Assembly: GCA_024711415.1 (NCBI GenBank)
Contig: JANJSW010000008.1
Span: forward strand, 1 to 6,584
Direction of reading: 5' to 3'
DNA from: Thermomonas sp.
GTDB lineage: Bacteria; Pseudomonadota; Gammaproteobacteria; Xanthomonadales; Xanthomonadaceae
Length of the DNA stretch: 6,584 nucleotides
Shown here one piece after another: positions 1-5,982 of this stretch (position 1 is the first letter of the stretch; each line of letters opens with the position of its first letter). The notes under the pieces are model-generated. The model did not search any database. It was not told the origin of the DNA and saw only the letters and a program-made list of their open reading frames with translations. The position numbers and the translations under genes were made by a program.

Positions 1-378
1 GCCCTGCACGGCACCGACACCATCGGCGAACTGGTGCGCCCCGGCGGACGCCTGTACGAAACCCGCCGCGCGCTGATCGACAGCTGCAGCGCCAGCGAGC
101 ACCTGTCGCTGGTGCCGCCGGCCGGCGCGCTGTACGGCTTCCCGCGCGTGGTGGGCGACGCCGCCCAGGGCTTCGACGACCACGACTTCGCGCTGGAGAT
201 GCTGGAACAGGAGGACGTGCTGATCGTCCCCGGCACCAGCTTCAACGTGCCCTACCGCGACCACTTCCGCGTCACCCTGCTGCCGGAGGCACCGGTGCTG
301 CGCGAGGTGTTCGCCCGCATCGACCGCGTGCTGACCCGCCGCGCCGAACGCGCGCAGCGGCAGAGCGCGGTGGCCTGA
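1..378 (+). CDS. alaA: Alanine aminotransferase-type PLP enzyme, C-terminal part (5' truncated)
   Basis: This is the last 125 residues of a class I/II (fold type I) pyridoxal-phosphate aminotransferase; the frame is open from base 1 and stops with TGA at 376-378. The segment LVRPGGRLYETR (residues 11-22 of the fragment), followed by PPAGALYGFP (39-48), VLIVPGTSFN (73-82) and DHFRVTLLP (87-95), matches the C-terminal small domain of AlaA-like glutamate-pyruvate aminotransferases. Arg90 in DHFR corresponds to the conserved arginine that binds the substrate alpha-carboxylate in this fold. The PLP lysine and the large domain lie upstream, outside the window. The predicted role is cytoplasmic interconversion of alanine and pyruvate with glutamate and 2-oxoglutarate. 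Other subgroup I aminotransferases share this tail, so the family is more certain than the exact substrate. A 20-bp inverted repeat begins 7 nt after the stop and may act on the 3' end of this transcript. Confidence 0.85.
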   Translation, partial: ALHGTDTIGELVRPGGRLYETRRALIDSCSASEHLSLVPPAGALYGFPRVVGDAAQGFDDHDFALEMLEQEDVLIVPGTSFNVPYRDHFRVTLLPEAPVLREVFARIDRVLTRRAERAQRQSAVA

Positions 379-385
379 CAGCGAA

Positions 386-457
386 ATGGTGTCAGGGACA
401 ATTTCTCCCCGTCATCGGAATGGAAAAGGCCGGCATGGAAATTGTCCCTGACACCAT
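386..457. repeat. Perfect 20-bp inverted repeat with 32-nt loop (possible mobile palindrome)
   Basis: The left arm at 386-405 (ATGGTGTCAGGGACAATTTC) is matched exactly by its reverse complement at 438-457. The loop is 406-437. Pairing stops abruptly on both sides (a385 against g458, t406 against g437). The arm is much less GC-rich (9 of 20) than the surrounding genes, which suggests foreign or mobile origin. It begins 7 nt after the aminotransferase stop, and its right arm runs into the ATG at 456. I recall similar GTGTCAGGGACAATTT sequences dispersed in Xanthomonadaceae genomes, near REP-associated tyrosine transposases; that is memory and was not checked. No transposase is present in this window. 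As RNA it would make a strong hairpin that could terminate or protect the upstream transcript, or mask the downstream start codon. Confidence 0.85.
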
Positions 458-1076
458 GTCCTACCTGGCCCTCGGTGACTCCTACACGATCGGCGAAGGC
501 GTCGAGGACGCGGGCCGCTGGCCGGCGCAGCTGGCGGCGCGACTGCGCGACGCGGGGATCACGATTGGCGAGCCACGGATCATCGCCACCACCGGCTGGA
601 CCACCGACGAACTGGCGGCGGCGATGGATGCGGCCGAACCGCTGGGCGACTGGGATTTCGTCTCGCTGCTGATCGGCGTCAACAACCAGTACCGCGGCCG
701 CAGCGTGGACGAGTATGTCGGCGAGTTCCATCGCCTGCTGCGGCGGGCGATCACGCTGGCCGGCGGCCGCGCGCAGCGCGTGCTGGTGCTGTCGATCCCC
801 GACTGGGGGGTGACCCCGTTCGCGCACGCCAGCGGTCGCGACCGCCGGGCCATCGCCGACGACCTGGATGCCTACAACGCCGCCGCGCGCGAGCTGTGCA
901 TCGCCGAAGGGGTGGCGTTCGTGGACATCACCGGCATCTCCCGGTTGGAAGCCGCCCGCACCGGCGAGGCCGCCGACATGCTGGCAGAGGACGGACTGCA
1001 CCCCTCGGCCGCGCAATACACACGCTGGGCCGAGGCGGCGCTGCCGGTTGCGCAGCGGCTGCTGGCAACGCCGTAG
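456..1076 (+). CDS. SGNH/GDSL-type hydrolase (esterase/lipase family)
   Basis: A 206-residue cytoplasmic protein without signal peptide or membrane segment, of normal length for a single-domain SGNH hydrolase. The family blocks appear in order: block I LGDSYTIGEG with nucleophile Ser9, block II glycine in ATTGW (Gly47), block III GVNN (Gly74, Asn76) supplying the oxyanion asparagine, and block V DGLH with Asp179 and His182 completing the triad. The family hydrolyses esters, thioesters or acylated sugars; the substrate cannot be read from the sequence. I chose ATG 456 because the core strand YLALGDS starts directly after it, but no Shine-Dalgarno sequence precedes it. ATG 435 is an alternative (213 residues), preceded by AAAAGG at 424-429 and lying in the loop of the inverted repeat; ATG 420 is also in frame. 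The extra residues from the earlier starts are encoded by repeat DNA and are probably not ancestral. Confidence 0.88.
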   Translation: MSYLALGDSYTIGEGVEDAGRWPAQLAARLRDAGITIGEPRIIATTGWTTDELAAAMDAAEPLGDWDFVSLLIGVNNQYRGRSVDEYVGEFHRLLRRAITLAGGRAQRVLVLSIPDWGVTPFAHASGRDRRAIADDLDAYNAAARELCIAEGVAFVDITGISRLEAARTGEAADMLAEDGLHPSAAQYTRWAEAALPVAQRLLATP

Positions 1077-1088
1077 CCGGTTCGGCTA
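1074..1088. terminator. Small hairpin containing both stop codons of two convergent genes
   Basis: TAGCCG (1074-1079), loop GTT, then CGGCTA (1083-1088) forms a perfect 6-bp stem. The TAG at its left edge is the stop codon of the SGNH hydrolase, and the CTA at its right edge is the stop codon of the aspartyl protease on the other strand. It reads the same on both strands and could be a weak bidirectional terminator. There is no T tract on either side and the stem is short, so termination is only a possibility. Confidence 0.35.
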
Positions 1089-1985
1089 GCCGCCGGCCGG
1101 CGGGCATAACGCAACCATGCGGGAACGCTGGTCGATCGCCAGCACATGGCCCTGCAGCGCGTGCGCACCGACCAGCAGCTCGGGGAATTTTTCCGACACC
1201 CGGACCTCTGGCGCCGCAAGGCTGGCGCCGCCGATGACCAGTGGCCCTGCCAGCGTGGCGCGGCTGGCATCGATGCTGCCATTGGTCAGCCGGCCCGGCG
1301 CTGCGGCCTGCAGCGGGCGGGCGTCCAGGCGCTGATAGAGCGCCTTCGGCACCACCGCGGTCACATTCGCGCCGGTATCCAGGTGCGCGATCGCCTGCAC
1401 GCCGCCGATCGACACCGGAACCCGGAACGGTCGCGCGTAGGCAAGGCCCCCGCGCGCTTCCGGCGGCAACGCGCCGGTGGTGGTGAAGGCCAGCTGGCGG
1501 TTCGGATAGTCGATGACAAGCAGCCCGTCGCCGAAGAAGTCCCGCCCCAGGATGCCGTCGAAGCGCTGCGCAGCGGACAGCCGCGCGGCGTAGTCGCGGG
1601 TGATCACCTCCACGTCGCGCCGCACCAGTCCACCCAGCGCCAGCGCCTCCAGGCGGACGGTGTCGCTCTGCGTGGTGTGCACGCCATCGGAATTGGCCAC
1701 CTGGCCGCTCGCGCGCAGGCCCAGCGCAGCCGCCAACCGCGCATCCGCACGCCCCATCCCGCTGGCGCCGGTGTCCACCGCGAACCGGTACGGCCCGCGC
1801 CTGTTCACCATGGCCTGGACGTAGATGCGCCCGTCCACCAGCTCGAACGGCAGCCGCGTTTCCGCCTGCGCCATGGCCTCGCGCACCGCGGTGCAGGCAT
1901 CGGCCGCATGCGCCGGCGAACGCATGCACAGACCCGCCACAACGAAGCCGGCCAGCAGCGACCAGCGGGGGAACCTCTTGTTCAT
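1086..1985 (-). CDS. Exported retropepsin-like aspartyl protease with two DTGA motifs
   Basis: A 299-residue predicted periplasmic protein. Residues 1-27 form a Sec signal peptide: MNKR, a hydrophobic stretch, and a likely type I cleavage site after SPAHA. The mature part carries two copies of the aspartic-protease signature, VDTGASG (Asp71) and LDTGANV (Asp203). Each is followed by a hydrophobic glycine segment typical of the fold: FDGILGRDFF (142-151) and LLVGAHALQGHVLAID (270-285). One chain therefore seems to hold two retropepsin-like halves, which could pair internally as the lobes of pepsin do; retropepsins usually homodimerise. ATG 1985 was chosen because it opens the signal peptide and has AGGAG at the right distance (1992-1996); the frame is open further upstream to 2057 but without signal character. 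The gene converges on the SGNH hydrolase with a 9-nt gap. The substrate is unknown. Confidence 0.85.
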   Translation of the reverse strand: MNKRFPRWSLLAGFVVAGLCMRSPAHAADACTAVREAMAQAETRLPFELVDGRIYVQAMVNRRGPYRFAVDTGASGMGRADARLAAALGLRASGQVANSDGVHTTQSDTVRLEALALGGLVRRDVEVITRDYAARLSAAQRFDGILGRDFFGDGLLVIDYPNRQLAFTTTGALPPEARGGLAYARPFRVPVSIGGVQAIAHLDTGANVTAVVPKALYQRLDARPLQAAAPGRLTNGSIDASRATLAGPLVIGGASLAAPEVRVSEKFPELLVGAHALQGHVLAIDQRSRMVALCPPAGG

Positions 1986-1991
1986 GCAGCA

Positions 1992-1996
1992 CTCCT
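1992..1996 (-). promoter_or_regulatory. Ribosome binding site deciding the aspartyl protease start
   Basis: On the minus strand AGGAG lies 6 nt before ATG 1985. It supports the start that begins the signal peptide over the in-frame ATG at 2057. Confidence 0.7.
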
Positions 1997-2087
1997 GTCG
2001 GCCGTACCCGTGCACGCCTTGCGCCAAGGGATACCCACAGACCTGCCGCCGTTGCATCGCGCAGCGGCCGCCGGCGCCTGGGGCGCT

Positions 2088-2099
2088 TGACCCGGGTCA
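2088..2099. promoter_or_regulatory. 12-bp perfect palindrome, candidate operator (TGACC-CG-GGTCA)
   Basis: TGACCCGGGTCA is a perfect palindrome in the divergent spacer between the aspartyl protease and the glutaredoxin fusion gene. It ends 23 nt before the TAGAAT box of the fusion gene, placing it around position -45 relative to the likely transcription start. A second palindrome with the same half-sites and the same 2-bp spacer lies before the AMP nucleosidase gene. Binding by a dimeric regulator is inferred; I do not recognise the motif as that of a known family. The rest of the 1986-2159 spacer shows no clear promoter for the minus-strand gene. Confidence 0.4.
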
Positions 2100-2122
2100 G
2101 CGGGCGGCCATGGCGGGGGGCG

Positions 2123-2128
2123 TAGAAT
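2123..2128 (+). promoter_or_regulatory. Putative -10 element TAGAAT for the glutaredoxin fusion gene
   Basis: TAGAAT differs from the TATAAT consensus at one base and would give a 5' leader of about 25 nt before ATG 2160. No good -35 hexamer sits at 16-18 nt upstream; the nearest TTGACC (2087-2092) is 30 nt away. The promoter may be weak, activator-dependent or not a classical sigma-70 promoter. Confidence 0.4.
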
Positions 2129-2159
2129 TGCCGGATACCCCCAAGCTGGAAGCTCCACC

Positions 2160-3083
2160 ATGTCCCTTGACCCCGCCCTGCGCGCCCGCATCGAATCCGT
2201 GCTGGCCGCCAACCCCGTCGTGCTGTTCCTGAAGGGCACCCCGGATGCGCCGCAGTGCGGCTTCTCGGCCAAGACCGCCGCGGCGATGGACGCCACCGGC
2301 GCCGACTACGCCCACGTCAACGTGCTGGCCGACCCGGAAATCCGCGAAGGCATCAAGGCCTACGGCGACTGGCCCACCATCCCGCAGCTGTACATCCGCG
2401 GCGAACTGGTCGGGGGTTGCGACATCGTCACCCAGATGGCCGCCAGCGGCGAACTGCACGCCGCGCTGGGCGTGGCAGCGCCGGACCGCACGCCGCCGGA
2501 AATCACCATCACCCCGGCCGCGGCCGAAATGCTGAAGCAGGCGCTGGCCAACGCCGGCGAGGGCTATGCCCTGCAGGTCGAGGTCGACAAGGCCTACAAC
2601 GCGCGGCTGCAGCTGGCCCCGGTGGACGAAGCCGCCATCGCCAGCGAATCCGCCGGCATCCGCGCGCAGTTCGACCTGGTCAGCGCGCAGCGCGCGCGCG
2701 GCATGACCATCGACTGGGCCGATGACGCCCGCGGCAAGGGCCTGGTGATCGACAATCCCAACGCCCCGCCGAAAGTGAAGGCACTGACCCCGGCGCAGGT
2801 GCGCGAGCGCGTGCAGGCCGGCAGCCTGGTGCTGGTGGACGTGCGTCCGTTGGACGAGCGCCTCATGGCCGAGGCGCCGGTGGCCTATCGCCATTTCGAC
2901 GACGGCGTGGCGGAAATCGAGGCGCTGCCGAAGGACACCGCGCTGGCGTTCCTGTGCCAGTCGGGCGCGCGCAGCGCGCAGGCCGCGGAGCACTTCCGCG
3001 CGCTGGGCTTCAAGGAGCTCTACAACGTGGCCGGTGGCATCGTGGCCTGGGCCGACTTGGACCCGGCGGTGCCGCGCTACTGA
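2160..3083 (+). CDS. Monothiol glutaredoxin (Grx4 type) fused to cysteine-less IscA-like and rhodanese domains
   Basis: A 307-residue cytoplasmic protein with three domains. Residues 1-105 are a CGFS monothiol glutaredoxin: LKGTP (Lys25), QCGFS (Cys33), WPTIPQLYI (71-79) and GGCDI (85-89), the residues that bind glutathione and a bridging [2Fe-2S] cluster in Grx4/GrxD. Residues about 114-205 resemble an A-type carrier (IscA/HesB): ITITPAAAEMLKQAL at the start and GMTIDWADD...IDNPNAPP at the end. The three cluster-binding cysteines of IscA are absent; the segment has no cysteine at all. Residues about 207-307 are a rhodanese domain with VLVDVRP (224-230) and the loop CQSGARS holding Cys266. 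The only cysteines in the chain are 33, 87 and 266. GGAAG (2148-2152) lies 7 nt before the ATG. The likely role is iron-sulfur cluster trafficking or sulfur transfer. Plain GrxD proteins are only about 110 residues. I recall fused forms from xanthomonads, so the fusion may be lineage-wide. Confidence 0.9.
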   Translation: MSLDPALRARIESVLAANPVVLFLKGTPDAPQCGFSAKTAAAMDATGADYAHVNVLADPEIREGIKAYGDWPTIPQLYIRGELVGGCDIVTQMAASGELHAALGVAAPDRTPPEITITPAAAEMLKQALANAGEGYALQVEVDKAYNARLQLAPVDEAAIASESAGIRAQFDLVSAQRARGMTIDWADDARGKGLVIDNPNAPPKVKALTPAQVRERVQAGSLVLVDVRPLDERLMAEAPVAYRHFDDGVAEIEALPKDTALAFLCQSGARSAQAAEHFRALGFKELYNVAGGIVAWADLDPAVPRY

Positions 3084-3128
3084 GCTGCCCGGCGGCCGCG
3101 CGGGCGATGGGTCCGCATGGCCCTCCAC

Positions 3129-3157
3129 CCGGCGCGCATTCCTGCGGTGCGCGCCGG
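3129..3157. terminator. GC-rich hairpin between convergent genes, candidate bidirectional terminator
   Basis: CCGGCGCGCA (3129-3138) pairs perfectly with TGCGCGCCGG (3148-3157) around a 9-nt loop. It lies 45 nt after the glutaredoxin fusion stop and 6 nt beyond the DUF924 stop, inside the 80-nt convergent spacer. No T tract follows on either strand, so it is not a textbook intrinsic terminator. It could still block read-through or protect the 3' ends of both transcripts. Confidence 0.5.
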
Positions 3158-3163
3158 CATCCG

Positions 3164-3706
3164 TCAGAATCCGCCACCGGCATCCAGCCACGCCTGCTCG
3201 CCGGGCGTGTTGACCCGCCCCAGCGCGGCGTTGCGGTGCGGGAAGCGGCCGAACTTCGCAATCACGTCGCGGTGCGCCACCGCGTAACCCAACAGGTTGG
3301 GATCGCCCAATGCGGTGAACAGCGCTACTGCGCGCTGCTGGTCGGCCATCGCCTCGGAATGCTCGAACGGCATGTAGAAGAAGAACCGCAGCGCCGGTTC
3401 GACCTGTGCATCGAAGCCGGCGTCGATGGCGCGCGTGGCGTAGTGCAGCGCCAGCTGGTCGGTGGCGAAGGCGTGGCCGCTGCCGCGGAAGATGTTGCGC
3501 GGGATCTGGTCCAGCAGCAGCACCAGCGCCAGCGCGCCGTCGGCATCCGTCATCCAGCCGTCGTATTCGCGGCGCGATGCGGCGAAATGCGCGTCCTGCC
3601 AATGCGCGCGGCATTCGTCATCGAACGCCGTGCCGCCGCGGAACCACTTGCCCATGCCGGCGTCGCGCCAGAACGCGAGCAGGGCGGTAGCGGTTTCGCG
3701 GCTCAC
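3164..3706 (-). CDS. DUF924 family protein
   Basis: A 180-residue predicted soluble protein that matches the DUF924 family over its whole length. Recognised signatures are LLAFWRD (9-15), KWFRGG (20-25), LVLLLDQIPRNIFRG (61-75), FFFYMPFEHSE (108-118), ADQQRAVALF (121-130) and KFGRFPHRNAALGR (151-164), ending in the usual short glycine-rich LDAGGGF. The family is mainly alpha-helical; its biochemical function is not known to me and the sequence does not reveal it. The start is GTG 3706: the sequence GTGA overlaps the TGA stop of the AMP nucleosidase (3705-3703), there is no good Shine-Dalgarno sequence, and the family-typical N-terminus begins right there. Expression probably depends on translational coupling to the nucleosidase gene. 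The frame stays open far upstream but runs antisense or out of frame to clear genes. Confidence 0.88.
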   Translation of the reverse strand: MSRETATALLAFWRDAGMGKWFRGGTAFDDECRAHWQDAHFAASRREYDGWMTDADGALALVLLLDQIPRNIFRGSGHAFATDQLALHYATRAIDAGFDAQVEPALRFFFYMPFEHSEAMADQQRAVALFTALGDPNLLGYAVAHRDVIAKFGRFPHRNAALGRVNTPGEQAWLDAGGGF

Positions 3707-4479
3707 TCGTCGAACCGCAGGTGGCGCACGGACTTGCCGTTGCGGCGGATCAGCTTCAGCGACTCGATGCCGACCTTGATGTGGTTGCGCACGAATTCGG
3801 CGGACACGCGGGCATCGCTGGCCTCGGTCTTCACGCCTTCCGGGATCATCGGCTGGTCGGACACCAGCAGCAGCGCGCCGCAGGGAATGCGGTTGGCGAA
3901 GCCGGCGGCGAAGATGGTCGCGGTTTCCATGTCGATGGCCATGCAGCGCATCGCCCGCAGCCGTTCCTTGAACGCATCGTCGTGTTCCCAGACCCGGCGG
4001 TTGGTGGTGAACACGGTGCCGGTCCAGTAGTCCAGCTCCATGTCGCGGATGCTGGTGGAAATCACCCGCTGCAGGGCAAAGGCCGGCAGCGCCGGCACCT
4101 GCGGCGGCAGGTAGTCGTCGCTGGTGCCTTCGCCGCGGATCGCGGCGATCGGCAGCACCAGGTCGCCCAGCTGGTTCTTCTTCTTCAGCCCGCCGCACTT
4201 GCCGAGGAACAGCACCGCCTTCGGGCAGATCGCCGACAGCAGGTCCATCACGGTGGCGGCGTTCGGGCTGCCCATGCCGAAGTTGATCAGGGTGATGCCA
4301 TCGGCGGTGGCGCTGGGCATCGGTCGGTCGATCCCGACCACCGGCGCGCCGGTCATCTCCGAGAAGTGCGACAGATAGCCGCCGAAATTGGTCAGCAGGA
4401 TGTGCTGGCCGAAGCTCTCCAGCGGCACCCCGGTGTAGCGCGGCAGCCAGTTGTCGACGATTTCCTGTTTGCTCTTCAT
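3703..4479 (-). CDS. amn: AMP nucleosidase, short form (PNP/UDP phosphorylase superfamily)
   Basis: A 258-residue cytoplasmic enzyme predicted to hydrolyse AMP to adenine and ribose 5-phosphate. Superfamily motifs are visible: the phosphate-binding loop INFGMGSPNAA (65-75), the strand-turn VLFLGKCGGLKKK (89-101), the ribose-contacting AIDMETATIFAAG (181-193, with Met184-Glu185), and LLVSDQP with Asp208, the position that contacts the purine. It lacks the extra N-terminal domain of the approximately 480-residue E. coli Amn and belongs to the short AMN-like group. ATG 4479 is supported by AAAGGA at 4490-4485; the open frame continues to 5739 but there it is only the shadow of the opposite amidohydrolase gene. 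The downstream DUF924 gene overlaps its stop by GTGA. A TAGAAT box and a palindrome precede it. A different nucleoside or nucleotide glycosidase specificity is the main alternative. Confidence 0.9.
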   Translation of the reverse strand: MKSKQEIVDNWLPRYTGVPLESFGQHILLTNFGGYLSHFSEMTGAPVVGIDRPMPSATADGITLINFGMGSPNAATVMDLLSAICPKAVLFLGKCGGLKKKNQLGDLVLPIAAIRGEGTSDDYLPPQVPALPAFALQRVISTSIRDMELDYWTGTVFTTNRRVWEHDDAFKERLRAMRCMAIDMETATIFAAGFANRIPCGALLLVSDQPMIPEGVKTEASDARVSAEFVRNHIKVGIESLKLIRRNGKSVRHLRFDE

Positions 4480-4484
4480 CGCGG

Positions 4485-4490
4485 TCCTTT
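4485..4490 (-). promoter_or_regulatory. Ribosome binding site of the AMP nucleosidase gene
   Basis: AAAGGA on the minus strand ends 5 nt before ATG 4479. It fixes the start inside an open frame that extends a further 1.2 kb upstream. Confidence 0.7.
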
Positions 4491-4502
4491 TTCGTTTCCC
4501 GG

Positions 4503-4508
4503 ATTCTA
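4503..4508 (-). promoter_or_regulatory. Putative -10 element TAGAAT for the AMP nucleosidase-DUF924 operon
   Basis: Reading the minus strand, TAGAAT occupies 4508 to 4503, the same hexamer as in front of the glutaredoxin fusion gene. ATGACC at 4533-4528 could be a -35 element (4 of 6 matches to TTGACA) with a 19-nt spacer, slightly long. That -35 lies inside the 16-bp palindrome, so a protein bound there would compete with RNA polymerase. Confidence 0.45.
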
Positions 4509-4518
4509 AGCCCGGCCC

Positions 4519-4534
4519 CATGACCTCGGTCATG
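4519..4534. promoter_or_regulatory. 16-bp palindrome, candidate operator (CATGACC-TC-GGTCATG)
   Basis: Two perfect 7-bp arms, CATGACC and GGTCATG, are separated by TC in the 120-nt spacer between the AMP nucleosidase (minus) and the first amidohydrolase (plus). The core TGACC-N2-GGTCA matches the palindrome at 2088-2099. The site overlaps the presumed -35 region of the nucleosidase promoter, which fits repression; an effect on the divergent amidohydrolase promoter is also possible. Regulator unknown. Confidence 0.5.
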
Positions 4535-4557
4535 TGGCGGCCTGCGCGGGATGACGC

Positions 4558-4563
4558 TAGGGT
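4558..4563 (+). promoter_or_regulatory. Weak putative -10 element (TAGGGT) for the amidohydrolase operon
   Basis: GCTAGGGTG lies 36 nt before ATG 4600 and keeps the TA...T positions of a -10 box. There is no convincing -35; TGGCGG stands at the expected distance. A tentative call based on position and the lack of a better candidate in the spacer. Confidence 0.22.
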
Positions 4564-4599
4564 GCGTGCATCGTTTTTCCGCACCAGGGGACCCACCGC

Positions 4600-5978
<1,379 letters not shown>

Positions 5979-5982
<4 letters not shown>

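Noticed and set aside
420..455. ATG 420 as the start of the SGNH hydrolase
   Set aside because: The 12 extra residues are encoded by the inverted repeat and its loop, and the family-typical N-terminus begins at ATG 456. It is kept only as a minor alternative.
928..2090. Open frames overlapping the aspartyl protease on both strands (928-1992 minus, 1146-2090 plus)
   Set aside because: Both are shadows of the protease gene, which has a signal peptide, a ribosome binding site and two DTGA motifs in the remaining frame.
2087..2128. TTGACC at 2087-2092 as the -35 partner of the TAGAAT box
   Set aside because: The 30-nt spacer is far outside the 16-19 nt range. The hexamer is better explained as part of the palindrome at 2088-2099.
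3084..3163. Small gene in the spacer after the glutaredoxin fusion
   Set aside because: The 80 nt between the convergent stops have no frame with a ribosome binding site and a recognisable product; the notable content is the hairpin.
2097..3614. Long open frame of 505 codons on the minus strand
   Set aside because: It is antisense to the well-recognised glutaredoxin fusion and DUF924 regions. Its translation is low-complexity, rich in Arg, Gly, Ala and His, as expected for shadow frames in GC-rich DNA.
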